Of a DNA stretch of 64,000 nucleotides, positions 42,871 through 52,954 are shown piece after piece. Each line of letters opens with the position of its first letter. The first letter of the stretch is position 1. The notes under the pieces are model-generated. The model had not been told where the DNA came from. It was given only the letters and a program-made list of their open reading frames with translations, and did no database searches. This stretch comes from Fontibacterium subtropicum (lineage in GTDB: Bacteria > Pseudomonadota > Alphaproteobacteria > Pelagibacterales > Pelagibacteraceae), in contig CBDDXD010000001.1 of assembly GCA_965235415.1 (NCBI GenBank), forward strand, positions 310,001-374,000, read 5' to 3'. Position numbers and translations under genes: made by a program.

Positions 42871-44610
42871 ATGAACAAAGTAGATTTAGTAAAAAGAATT
42901 TTTAAAACACAAGTCAAAAAATATATTCCAGAACTAAGTCTAACTTTTATTATTTATTATTCTAACTTCTCTTACAACGGCAGCAACAGCCTGGCTTGTT
43001 AGATCCTGCTATTAAAGAAATTTTTGAAAATAAAAATATTAAAATGCTTTATTTTATTCCTGTTAGCAATAATACTAACTTTTATTATTGAAAGCTTTTG
43101 CAATTTATGGAACAAGAATTGTAACAATTAAAGTTGGAATAAAAATAATTAAAAATATTCAAACTTTAATGGCTAAAAAATTTTTATTATCTGATATTTC
43201 TCATATTACAAAAAAACATTCTGGAAAATATTTATCAAATTTTACTAATGACACAGGAGTACTTTTTGGTGTTTTAACTGGGGTCGTTGTAACTTTATTT
43301 AAAGAAACTTTTACACTTATAGCATTACTTGGATTAATGTTTTATCATGACTGGCAGTTAAGTTTGCTTGCAATAATAATGATTCCAATAGCTGCTATTT
43401 CTTCAAAAAATCTCGGAAAAAAAATGGGTAAAAAAGTTCATATAAGTCTGGAAGCTTCGGATAAGTTTATGAAATTCTTAAGTGAAATAATTAAAGGATC
43501 TTGGTTAATAAAAATATATCAAAAAGAAGAAGATGAATTAAAAAAAATTAGCATGATTATTGATGAAAGATTTAAAGCTATAAGAAAAGTTGAACAAACA
43601 AGATTAGGCGCTGGACCAATAATGGAAGTAATTTCAGCAATGGCTATTGCAATAGTAGTTTTTTTTGCAGGATACAGAAGTATGCAAGGAGCCATAACAC
43701 TTGGAGAGTTTGTATCATTTTTAGCTGCATCTAATGCTAGCATATCAACCAGTGAGAGCTCTTGCTGGTATAAATATTGGTATACAAGAAGGAATTACTG
43801 CTGCAAAAAGAATTTATGAAATAATAGATCAAAAAAATGAAATTTATCATGATGAAAACGCCCCATCTTTAAAATTAAAGAATGCAAGCATAGAGTTTAA
43901 AAATATTAGTTTTACCTATCCTGACGGAACTCAGGCTTTAAAAAATCTTATCTGCAAAAATAGAAGGTGGAACAAAAGTTGGTCTGGTAGGTGTTAGTGG
44001 TTCTGGAAAAACTACATTTTTAAATTTAATTCCAAGATTTTTTCATTTAAGAAATGGTTCAATACTTATTGATGATCAAAATATTAACGATATTAATTTA
44101 AACTCTTTAAGAAAAGAAATATCCCTAGTAAGTCAAGATGTAATACTTTTTGATGATACCATTAAAGCCAATATTTTATATGGAAATGCACTCGCTTCAA
44201 ATGAAGAAATAATAAAAGCATGCAAATTTGCTGCCGCTCAAGATTTTGTAGAAAAACTTCCAAATAAATATGAAACTATAATTGGAGAAAATGGAATTAA
44301 ATTATCTGGTGGTCAAAAACAAAGATTATCCATCGCAAGAGCTATATTAAAAAATTCTTCTATAATATTATTAGATGAAGCAACTTCATCTTTAGATTCT
44401 GAATCTGAGTCAGTTATTCAACAAGCTATAGAAAATTTAACTAAAAATAAAACAACTATTATAATTGCGCATCGATTATCTACAGTTATGAATTGCGATA
44501 AAATTTTAGTTTTTGAAAATGGTAAAATAATTGAGGAGGGAAAACATGAATTTTTAGTAAATAATTCTTCGATATATAAAAAATTATATGAAAAACAAAT
44601 TATAAATTAA
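42871..44610 (+). pseudogene. msbA: Lipid A export ABC transporter MsbA, several frameshifts
   Basis: MsbA flips lipid A across the inner membrane. Pieces in three frames together cover a normal transporter of about 580 aa. The N-terminus starts MNKVDLVKRIFKTQVKKY, directly after the pmbA stop. The transmembrane domain runs from KAFAIYGTRIVT near 43091 to about 43740. QPVRALAGINIGIQEGITAAKRIYE follows in another frame. The ATPase domain, in a third frame, has Walker A GVSGSGKTTF, signature LSGGQKQRLSIARA and Walker B IILLDEATSSLDS. I count about six shifts: near 42950, 43003, 43066, 43088, 43741 and 43955. The motifs themselves are intact. The stop overlaps the waaA start (TAATG). Confidence 0.87.
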
Positions 44611-45867
44611 TGAGAATTATTTATTATTTGGTAACATCATTGTTGCATTATTTATTGCATCCATATCTATATTTTAGAATTTTTAAAAAAAAAGAATCTC
44701 CAATACGGTTTAAAGAAAAATTAGGAATAACAAAAGTACAAAGAGATGATGGTTATTTAATATGGTTTCATTGTGCAAGTATTGGAGAATTAAAAAGTAT
44801 ATTTCCAATCATTGATCACTATGTAAAAAAAAATAAAATTTTAGTTAACCACTTCTACTCTAAGCTCTAGTGAAATTTTTTATAATAAAGTATTACTGAT
44901 AATAAAAATATTATTCATCAATTTGCTCCTATTGATAGTCCACAAATCGTAAAAAAATTTTTTTTAAAATGGAAACCTAATATTATTTTTTTTACAGATT
45001 CAGAATTATGGCCAAACCAAATTTTTTATGCAAAAAATAATAATATACCTATAATTCTACTTAATGGCAGGATATCTCTAAAAAATCATTTTCTAAATGG
45101 AAATTTTTTAAAAAAACCATGAATGAAATATTAAAATCATTTAAATTAATCTTATGTCAATAGCAATCAAAGCTAGTGATTATTTTCATTATTTTGAAGA
45201 CTAATAATATTGAAACTATTGGTAATCTTAAATTCATTATTTCTGAAAATTTAGTATCAAAAAATGAAGACAGATTTTAACTTACAAAAAAGAATAATAT
45301 TCATAGCGTTTAAGTACGCATCGATACTGAAGAAGAATTTTGTATAAAAACACATGTATCTTTAAAAATCACAATACCCAAATTTACTAACTATAATCAT
45401 ACCAAGACATATAAGTAGAATTAATAAAATATGAACAGATTGTTAAAAAATCAAAATTAAATTATTTAACTACAAGAATCTCTTTATACTGGTATTAAAG
45501 ATGATACAGATATTTTAATAATTAATTCATATGGCAATACAACAAAGATTTTTAAAATTTTCAAAATGTATTTTTATTGGTGGTTCTTTAATTAATCATG
45601 GCGGACAAAATCCAATAGAAGTTGCTTATAACAACTCATTAATTTTTCATGGTCCCTACATACATAATTTTACTGAAATATATAATTTTTTAAATAAAGA
45701 AAATATTTCTTTTGAAGTTAAATCTGTAACAAGAATTAACGGAATCTTTTTGAAGAAAAATATTAATAGTGCTCAAAATAAAAATATTAAAGAAAAAATA
45801 ATTAGTATAGGGAGATGAAATTCTATCATCGACAATTAAAAAATTAGATCAATATATAGTTAATTAA
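44610..45867 (+). pseudogene. waaA: Kdo transferase WaaA, heavily frameshifted
   Basis: WaaA adds Kdo to the lipid A precursor. The first 86 codons (44610-44870) have the membrane anchor and the IWFHCASIGELKSIFP motif expected in WaaA. Then TDSELWPNQIFYAKNNN (the ESELWPN motif), NNIETIGNLKF and FIGGSLINHGGQNPIEVAY (the C-terminal GGSLxxHGGQNxxE motif) appear in changing frames. Several in-frame stops lie between 44870 and 45530. At least ten indels are needed to rebuild it, more than for any neighbour. The boundaries and total length (about 415 codons) still fit the family. The region 44870-45530 therefore holds no intact ORF, only this broken gene. Confidence 0.8.
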
Positions 45868-45871
45868 TAAA

Positions 45872-46861
45872 ATGTATTTTATTAAACCAAAGTTTTGGGA
45901 TAAAAAAGAGAAATTCTTTTTTATCTATATTATCTATATCCATTATCAATTATTTACTACTTAATCACTTATAATTAGAAAAAAAATTTCTATCCCCCAA
46001 AAATTTAATATACCTATAATCTGCGTTGGAAATATCTATGTTGGTGGAACCGGCAAAACATCTGTTGCTATAGAAATAATCAAAATTTTAAATAAGTCTA
46101 AAAAGGTCTGTTTTTTAACAAAAGGATATGGAAGAGAAAGCAAGAAAGATATTTATTTAGATAAATTAAATATGCTTAATCAAAATACAGAAGTTACAGG
46201 GGATGAGGCATTATTATTAAATAAATATGGGCATGTTTATATTTCAAATAATAGAGCTGAGGCTATAAATACTATTATCAAATTAGGATATGATGCCATT
46301 ATTTTAGATGATGGATTTCAAGAGCGTCAAATATTTAAAAACTTAAATATTTTGTGCTTTGACTCAAAAAATTGGGTCGGAAACAATAATTTACTACCCT
46401 CTGGACCTTTAAGAGAGCCATTAACATCAATAAAAGAAGCTAATTTTATAATTATTAAGGGAGAAAAAAATCAAATAATTGAAAACGAAATAAAGAAAAT
46501 AAGTCCAAATATTGAGATTATTTACGCTGAAAATAGAATTGAAAATAACGAAACATTGAAGAATAAAAATTTTATAGCCTTTACTGGAATTGGTAATCCT
46601 TATAGTTTTTTTAATACTTTACTAAATCACAATATAAAAATTATTAAACAAATTATCTATCCCGACCATTTTCAATTTACTGAAAAAAATTATCAACTTT
46701 TGTTTCAAGAAGCAGAAAATAATAATTGCAATTTAATAACCACTGAAAAAGATTACGTGAGAATTAAAGAACAATTCAAAGAAAAAGTTTACTATACTAA
46801 ACTGAATACATTATTAATTGGAAAAGAATCTTTAGAAAAAGAACTAAAAAAATTATTTTAA
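45872..46861 (+). pseudogene. lpxK: Tetraacyldisaccharide 4'-kinase LpxK, 5' end frameshifted
   Basis: LpxK phosphorylates the lipid A disaccharide at the inner membrane. A start MYFIKPKFWDKKEKF at 45872 is typical, but the frame hits stops by 45964. The neighbouring frame gives LSILSISIINYLLLNHL in between, so two compensating shifts near 45915 and 45970 are needed. From 45974 the frame is clean to 46861 and contains CVGNIYVGGTGKTSVAIEI (P-loop), TKGYGRESK, GDEALLL, ILDDGFQ and TTEKDYVRI. The catalytic part is therefore intact. The stop overlaps the lpxL start. Confidence 0.85.
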
Positions 46862-47737
46862 TGAAAATTATCAGATATTTTCTAGAATTTATCTTAGTAA
46901 TATTTTTCTTTTTAATATTTAAAATCATAGGTCTCAAATTATCTTCTGATTTTGGCGCAATAATAGGAAAATACCTTGGTCCATTATTTAGAAAAAAAAT
47001 AATTGCTAAAAAAAATATTTTAATAGCATTTCCGGATATTGACGAAAAAACAATTGATAAGATGGTTGATAATATGTGGAAAAATATAGGAAGAATATTT
47101 GGAGAATATATACATATTAATAAATTTAGTATTATTGACCAAAAAAAAAATAAAATAGTTTTTGTAAATAAAAATAATGCCGAAATCTTAAATAAAAATA
47201 GTAAACCTATAATTTTTTTTTCGGGTCATTTTGCAAATTTTGAATTAATGGCAAAATGTTTAAAAGAATTAGGATTTAATATTGGTGCAATTTATAGACC
47301 TCTCAATAATATCTTTTTAAACCCAATTATGGAGTTTATTAGAAAAAAATATATTTGCCCAATTCAAATAGAAAAAGGCCCTGCCGGAACTAAAAAATTA
47401 ATTAAACATATCGCCGCTAATAATCCCTTGGCTTTAATGATTGATCAAAGATTATCATCTAGTATTCGTGTTCCTTTTTTTAGTCAGCCTGCAACTACAA
47501 CTACAACCCCTGCTCAATTAGCCCTTAAATATGATGCATTACTTGTACCCGTATTTTTAAAAAGATTAAATAAAACACATTTTGAATTTTTTATTGAAGA
47601 ACCTTTAATCGTAAAAAGTACTAATGATTATGATAAAGATATTTTTAATATCACTAAAAATATGAATAAAAAAATAGAAAATTTTATAAAGATAGACCCT
47701 GCCTAGCTGGTTATGGTCGCATGACAGGTGGAAATAA
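46861..47737 (+). CDS. lpxL: Lipid A acyltransferase, LpxL/HtrB family, last codons frameshifted
   Basis: LpxL-type enzymes add a secondary acyl chain to Kdo2-lipid A. The 281-codon frame has a membrane anchor (about 5-25), the catalytic FFSGHFANFELMA (HxxxxE-type), YRPLNNIFLNPIM and LMIDQRLSSSIRVPFFSQPA. It ends abruptly at IDPA at 47706. One base downstream, another frame reads SWLWSHDRWK-stop to 47737, which is the usual C-terminus, so a single extra base near 47704 is likely. Specificity (lauroyl or other) is unknown. It ends 5 bp from the convergent peptidase gene. Confidence 0.87.
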
Positions 47738-47742
47738 AAATA

Positions 47743-48534
47743 TTATTTTAAAATTAATTCTGGATCAATTTTTGCATCAAACCAATTCACTCCAAAATGC
47801 AAGTGTGGTCCCGTAGCTCTCCCTGTTGAACCAACCTTTCCAATTACCTGACCTTTTTTAATTAATTCATTTTTTTTTACTAAAATTTCATCTAAATGGG
47901 CATAAATTGTCGAAACACCATGCCCATGGTCTAAAATTATACTTCCTCCTGTAAAATAAAAATTTTTCTCAGCAAGAGTTACGAAACCCTCTGCTGGAGC
48001 CTTAACCTCTGTCCCTTTAGGTGCTGCAAAATCAATACCTAAATGTGGTGCACGAGGCTTGCCATTTAATATTCTTTGACTACCGTAAACTCCTGAAATT
48101 ACACCATCAATAGGCTTATTAAAGCCTGATAAGAAAAATTCAAAATCTGAATTAATTAATTGTGCATTTTTAATTAAATCATTTTCTTTTTTTATTATCT
48201 CTAATGACTCTTCATCTGGAGTAACCATTTTTTCATGAAGACCGTCTATTTTTTGAACTTTGTATTGTCTTTTCTTTATTTTATAAGTTTTAGAATTTAC
48301 TTGATTATTCTTATCAACCGATTCAATAACAATATTTCCTGTTTGATTATAATTTATCCCAAAAACAAAAATGCCGTTTTTAGATAATTTTATTTTTTTT
48401 TTATTAATATATATAGATTTATCAGGATTTTCTTTTCCAACAATAAGTGCTCCTTGAGTAATTTCTCCATTTAACTCAAAAGCATTCGCTAAAGTTGATT
48501 GAAATAATAAAAAAAATACAATTAAAAAATGCAT
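47743..48534 (-). CDS. M23-family peptidase (LytM domain)
   Basis: This 263-aa protein has a signal peptide (about 1-18, FLIVFFLLFQSTLANA) and a C-terminal LytM domain (about 155-262). The zinc and catalytic motifs are HLGIDFAAPKG, YAHLDEI and GPHLHFGVNW, all intact, so it may cut peptidoglycan cross-links. The N-terminal 140 residues form a beta-rich domain seen in related alphaproteobacterial proteins. It starts directly before the DUF2093 stop. Confidence 0.9.
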   Translation of the reverse strand: MHFLIVFFLLFQSTLANAFELNGEITQGALIVGKENPDKSIYINKKKIKLSKNGIFVFGINYNQTGNIVIESVDKNNQVNSKTYKIKKRQYKVQKIDGLHEKMVTPDEESLEIIKKENDLIKNAQLINSDFEFFLSGFNKPIDGVISGVYGSQRILNGKPRAPHLGIDFAAPKGTEVKAPAEGFVTLAEKNFYFTGGSIILDHGHGVSTIYAHLDEILVKKNELIKKGQVIGKVGSTGRATGPHLHFGVNWFDAKIDPELILK

Positions 48535-48726
48535 TTATTTTTTATTCAATTGTTTAAATCTTTCATTTGCCTCAATATAAGAAAAATATGCCTCTTGTAA
48601 TTCAACGTTCCAATATTTTAATTCTGATAAATAAATTTTTTTTCCAGAAACTTTACAAAGCACATAATCACCTGAATTAATAATTTCAAAATTTCCAGGT
48701 TTAAATTTTAATTTTGCTTCTTTCAT
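48535..48726 (-). CDS. DUF2093-family small protein
   Basis: This 63-aa protein matches the alphaproteobacterial DUF2093 pattern: a KLKFKPGNFEIINSGDYVLC start, a VSGKKIYLSELKYWNVELQEAY core and a charged tail. The core resembles a small beta fold with one Cys. DUF2093 genes sit beside xseA in many alphaproteobacteria, as here (11-bp gap). The function is unknown. Confidence 0.85.
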   Translation of the reverse strand: MKEAKLKFKPGNFEIINSGDYVLCKVSGKKIYLSELKYWNVELQEAYFSYIEANERFKQLNKK

Positions 48727-48737
48727 AAAAACTATTA

Positions 48738-49925
48738 TTAACTAACTTTAGCTTTAACTTTACCGTCTGATAATTCAATTATGATATCGCTATTTTTATG
48801 AGTATGATTTTTTTTGTAAATAACATTATTATTTATGTCTCTAATAATCGAAAAACCTCTTTTTAAAATTTTATTAGTATCTAAATTATTTAATCTGGAA
48901 AAAATATTATTTAAGTTTAATCGAAAATATTTAAATTTATTTTTTAATAAATCATTGAGAGATTTATTATAATTTTTAATTTCATCTTTTTTTACTTCAA
49001 TAAGATTTTTTAAATTACTAATATTTAATGATCTAGCTAATTGATAAATATTTTTATCTTTTTCTTTTAAAAATAAATTAAAACTAGAAATTAACTGCTT
49101 ATGAAGTGCAAAAATTTTTGCAATTAAATTATTTTTTTCTGGGACTGCTTTTTCAGCAGCAGCTGTTGGGGTTGATGCTCTATAGTCCGCGACAAAATCT
49201 AGCAAAGTAAAATCAGTCTCATGACCAATTGCTGAAATAATTGGTATTTTACTTGCGAATGCAGATTTCACTACGTTTTCATCATTAAATGATAATAAAT
49301 CTTCTGCTCCTCCGCCTCCCCTAGCTATTATTATAGTATCAACATTAATTTTTTTATTAAAAAATTCTATTCCTTGAATAATTTCTCCTGCAGATTTATT
49401 TCCTTGCACAGAAATTGGATAAATTAAAAGATGTGTTGGATATCTATCTTGTACTCTATTTATAATATCCATTATTACTGCTCCCGTTGGTGAGGTAATT
49501 ATTCCAATTTTATTAGGAATAAATGGAATAAGCTTTTTGTGTTCCTCGTTGAAATATCCTTCAGCTTGTAATTTTTTTTTTCTTTGCTCAATTAACTTTA
49601 ATAGCGCTCCCTCACCTTGAAGTTCTATTTGATCTACTTTAATTTGATAACTTGAAATACTACTTTTTGCATAAGTTGTTATCTTTCCCTCAGCAACAAC
49701 CTCCATACCCTCTTCTGGGAAAACTTGTAAAAGCGGTACTGCACTTGACCAACAAATAGCATTGAGTACAAAATTTTCATCTTTTAATGAAAAATATAAA
49801 TGACCTTTATTTTCTTTTATTTTAGAAACTTCACCTCTAATTCTCACTCTGTCAAAATTTTCTTCTAAAATATTTTTTGTTAAAGAGGTAATTTCTGAAA
49901 CAGAAAATTCTGGTATGTTTTTCAT
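48738..49925 (-). CDS. xseA: Exodeoxyribonuclease VII large subunit
   Basis: XseA with XseB degrades single-stranded DNA. From ATG 49925 the protein is 395 aa (a TTG 6 nt upstream is less likely). It has an N-terminal OB-fold (RIRGEVSKIKENKGHLYFSL), the catalytic core motifs GIITSPTGAVIMDIINRVQDR, IIARGGGGAEDLLSFNDE and SAIGHETDFTLLDFVADYRA, and a C-terminal helical coil. XseB is not seen in this window. It diverges from purD across 27 bp. Confidence 0.95.
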   Translation of the reverse strand: MKNIPEFSVSEITSLTKNILEENFDRVRIRGEVSKIKENKGHLYFSLKDENFVLNAICWSSAVPLLQVFPEEGMEVVAEGKITTYAKSSISSYQIKVDQIELQGEGALLKLIEQRKKKLQAEGYFNEEHKKLIPFIPNKIGIITSPTGAVIMDIINRVQDRYPTHLLIYPISVQGNKSAGEIIQGIEFFNKKINVDTIIIARGGGGAEDLLSFNDENVVKSAFASKIPIISAIGHETDFTLLDFVADYRASTPTAAAEKAVPEKNNLIAKIFALHKQLISSFNLFLKEKDKNIYQLARSLNISNLKNLIEVKKDEIKNYNKSLNDLLKNKFKYFRLNLNNIFSRLNNLDTNKILKRGFSIIRDINNNVIYKKNHTHKNSDIIIELSDGKVKAKVS

Positions 49926-49952
49926 TATCAATTTATATACCTATATTATTAT

Positions 49953-51218
49953 ATGAACATAGCTGTTATAGGAAGTGGCGGTAGAGAACACTCGGTCTGC
50001 TTTAAACTAAAACAATCAAAAAAAGTTAAAAAAATTTTTTGTATTCCAGGGAATGCTGGCACAAGCACAATAGCTGAAAATATTAACATAGATGTTTTAA
50101 ACTTTAAAAGTATCTCAGATTTTTTAAGTAATAATAATATAAAAATAGTTTTTGTTGGCCCTGAAGTTCCTTTGGTTAACGGAATTAAAGATTACTTAGA
50201 AAAAAAAGATTTTTTTGTTTTTGGACCTTCTAAAGCAGCATCAAGATTAGAAAAATCTAAATCTTTCACAAAACAACTATGTAAAAAATATAAAATACCT
50301 ACAGCACAATATAAATCTTTTAGCAATATGAAAGGAGTCAAAGAGTATATAAAAAAAATGAATGCTCCTATAGTAATAAAAGCTGACGGATTAGCTTCAG
50401 GTAAAGGAGTTTTTATCTGTAATAGCAAAACTATAGCATTAAAAAAATGTAAAGAAATTAATCAAGGAAAATTTAAAAGTTCTAAAAAATTTGTTATTGA
50501 AGAATTTTTATCAGGAGAAGAGGCAAGTTATTTTATAGTATCGGATGGGAAAAATTATAAATTTTTTGGAACCGCACAAGATCACAAAAGAATAGGAGAA
50601 GGTGATACCGGTCCTAATACAGGAGGGATGGGCGCTTACTCTCCTTCAAATATTATTACAAATAAAGTTGAGGAAAAAATAAAAAAAGAGATTATTGAAC
50701 CTACGTTAAAAGGGTTAAAAAAATTAGGATGTCCTTTTGTTGGAATTCTTTATGCGGGACTAATTATTAAAGATGATCAACCCAAACTTATTGAATATAA
50801 TATTAGACTTGGAGATCCTGAGTGCCAGGTTTTAATGATGCGATTAAAAACTGATTTATTAAAAATTATATTAGCTTGTAAGAAAAAACAAATTAACAAA
50901 GTAGCAATTAACTGGAGTAATAAAAAAGCAATAACAATTGTTGCTTCATCTAAAGGATATCCTAATAAACAGAGCAAAATATCGGAAATTAAAAATACAG
51001 AAGAAATTTTACTAAATAATAATCAATATTTATTTCACGCGAGTACATTTAAAAAGAATAATAAAATTTTCACATCTGGCGGTAGAGTTTTGAATGCTAC
51101 AGCCATAAATAAAAATCTTAGATCAGCTCGAAGCGAATGTATTAAAATATTAAAAAAAATTAACTGGAATGATAAATATTTTAGAAGTGATATTGGTTGG
51201 AGAGCTATTAATAATTAA
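49953..51218 (+). CDS. purD: Phosphoribosylamine-glycine ligase
   Basis: PurD makes GAR in purine synthesis. The 421-aa ATP-grasp enzyme starts NIAVIGSGGREHSVCFKLKQ and has the ATP-grasp loop VIKADGLASGKGVFIC, the EEFLSGEEASYFIVSDG block, the TGGMGAYSP motif and LIEYNIRLGDPECQVLMMRL with metal-binding Glu and Asn. The stop shares TTAA (51215-51218) with convergent tadA. Confidence 0.97.
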   Translation: MNIAVIGSGGREHSVCFKLKQSKKVKKIFCIPGNAGTSTIAENINIDVLNFKSISDFLSNNNIKIVFVGPEVPLVNGIKDYLEKKDFFVFGPSKAASRLEKSKSFTKQLCKKYKIPTAQYKSFSNMKGVKEYIKKMNAPIVIKADGLASGKGVFICNSKTIALKKCKEINQGKFKSSKKFVIEEFLSGEEASYFIVSDGKNYKFFGTAQDHKRIGEGDTGPNTGGMGAYSPSNIITNKVEEKIKKEIIEPTLKGLKKLGCPFVGILYAGLIIKDDQPKLIEYNIRLGDPECQVLMMRLKTDLLKIILACKKKQINKVAINWSNKKAITIVASSKGYPNKQSKISEIKNTEEILLNNNQYLFHASTFKKNNKIFTSGGRVLNATAINKNLRSARSECIKILKKINWNDKYFRSDIGWRAINN

Positions 51219-51670
51219 TTGCGTTTTTTCTTAAAAAAATCTTTCATTAAATCTAAAAAAATTTTTTCCTTAAAACCATAATAAAACTTAGGCTTATGAT
51301 GTAAATTATTAGAATAAATCAATTTTGGACCATTAATAAAGCCTCCTGACTTTTTATCTTCTAAGCAAAAATAAACTCTTCTAATTCTAGAAATTGAAAT
51401 TGCAGAAGCACACATAGCGCATGGCTCTAGAGAACAATAAAGATCAAATTTATCTAGTCTTTGAGAATTTGTTAATTTTAAAGCTTTTAAAATAACGTTA
51501 ATCTCAGCATGTAAAATTGAATTTTTTTTAGTTTGATTTGTAGATGCTGATATAACTTTTTTATTAACTGGATCCACAATAATTGCGCTAATAGGTAGCT
51601 CTCCTAAAGCTAAAGCTTTTTTTGATAATTTTAAAAGTAAATTGGTGTAAATATCAGTCTGACCATTCAT
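51215..51670 (-). CDS. tadA: tRNA-specific adenosine deaminase
   Basis: TadA converts A34 to inosine in tRNA-Arg(ACG). The 151-aa protein has the zinc motif HAEINVILKAL (His-Ala-Glu) and PCAMCASAISISRIRRVYF (Pro-Cys-x2-Cys) with the conserved YCSLEPCAMC. The ATG at 51670 is 1 bp from the ATG of divergent rluB (CATTATG). Confidence 0.95.
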   Translation of the reverse strand: MNGQTDIYTNLLLKLSKKALALGELPISAIIVDPVNKKVISASTNQTKKNSILHAEINVILKALKLTNSQRLDKFDLYCSLEPCAMCASAISISRIRRVYFCLEDKKSGGFINGPKLIYSNNLHHKPKFYYGFKEKIFLDLMKDFFKKKRN

Positions 51671-51671
51671 T

Positions 51672-52412
51672 ATGAATAATAATTACCAAAAAAAAATTAG
51701 AATAGCTAAATTTTTATCTAATAAAGGATATGGTTCTAGACGTGAAATAGAGCAATTAATTCAAAAAAAAAGAATTATTGTTAATAAAGAAATTATTTCA
51801 TCGCCAATTACTTTTGTAAATAATGAAGACGAAATAATTATAAATAATAAAAAGATTGATATTAAAAAAAAACTAGAAGTATGGAAATTTTATAAACCAT
51901 TAAACTATATTACCTCTCGTAATAAACAGGATGATAGACCAATTATATATGATCTATTACCCTTTAATCTCAAAAAAATAAAAACTGTTGGAAGATTAGA
52001 TATTAATTCTGAAGGACTTTTATTGTTAACAGATGATGGCGAAATAATAAGAAATCTAGAATTACCTAAAAACAAATTTATTAGAAAATATAAAATTAGA
52101 GTTTATGGATATATAGATGAAGCTTCTTTGGATAGGATTAGCAAAGGAGTAAAAATAAATAGTATTCAGTATGCTCCTTTTGAATATAAATTATTAAAAA
52201 AAGGAAATGCAAATTCTTGGTTAGAATTTAATATGCGAGAAGGAAAAAATAATGAAATAAGAAATTTATGTGCTGCCGTTAATCTTAAAGTTAATAGGTT
52301 AATTCGTCTAGAATATGGTCCATTTAAGCTCAAAAACTTATTAGCTGGAAAATTAGAAAAAGCAGAAGAGAGAGAAATGAGATTATATGAGGATCATATC
52401 AGGAAAATATAA
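51672..52412 (+). CDS. Pseudouridine synthase, RluB/RsuA family
   Basis: This 246-aa enzyme modifies uridine in rRNA. It has an N-terminal S4 domain (about 6-65, IRIAKFLSNKGYGSRREIEQ) and the catalytic domain with TVGRLDINSEGLLLLTDDGE, where the Asp is the nucleophile. The C-terminal GKNNEIRNLCAAVNLKVNRL block is standard. RluB and RsuA/RluE/RluF cannot be separated safely by sequence alone; RluB-like is the usual assignment here. The 3' end overlaps rsmD by 26 bp. Confidence 0.88.
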   Translation: MNNNYQKKIRIAKFLSNKGYGSRREIEQLIQKKRIIVNKEIISSPITFVNNEDEIIINNKKIDIKKKLEVWKFYKPLNYITSRNKQDDRPIIYDLLPFNLKKIKTVGRLDINSEGLLLLTDDGEIIRNLELPKNKFIRKYKIRVYGYIDEASLDRISKGVKINSIQYAPFEYKLLKKGNANSWLEFNMREGKNNEIRNLCAAVNLKVNRLIRLEYGPFKLKNLLAGKLEKAEEREMRLYEDHIRKI

Positions 52413-52954
52413 AGGAAAAAAAATACTTTTTCCAAGCAAATTAATTACTAGACCTCTAAGAGACAGAGTAAAAGAGAGTATATTCAATATATTGCAGCAC
52501 TCAAATAAAATTCAATTTGAATTTAAAAATTCAATAGTTCTAGATCTTTTTTCTGGCTCAGGTTCCTTTGGATTAGAATGTTTATCTAGAGATGCAAAAA
52601 AAATATTTTTTTTTGAAAAGAACCCTGAAGCTTTTGCTATTTTAAAAAAAAATCTTAATACTCTTAATATACAAAGTGCAAATGCTATTGCTACAAACGA
52701 AGATGTTGCTTTAATTCAGAATAACAAGTTATTTAATCAAACCAAACCTAATTTAATATTTTTAGATCCTCCTTTTAAAATGAAAAATATTGATAATATA
52801 ATAAATAACTTAAAAATAGATTATTAATAAAAAAAATGTATTGGTTATTCATACAAACTCTGAAAACAATATTGAAAATAAAGAGCTCAATGTTATTGAA
52901 GAGAGAATTTATGGTGTTTCTAAAATTTACTTTGCAAAATTAAATTTACCTTAA
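52387..52954 (+). pseudogene. rsmD: 16S rRNA (guanine(966)-N2)-methyltransferase RsmD, frameshifted
   Basis: RsmD methylates G966. The intact part (52387-52827) has MRIISGKYKGKKILFPSKLI, TRPLRDRVKESIFNIL, the SAM motif VLDLFSGSGSFGLECLSR and the catalytic LIFLDPPFKMKN. It stops after LKIDY. One extra base near 52822 explains this: the next frame reads INKKNVLVIHTNSENN and ends ERIYGVSKIYFAKLNLP at 52954, the expected C-terminal end. Total length would be about 188 aa. The final codons lie in copy 1 of a 22-bp tandem repeat. Confidence 0.85.
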
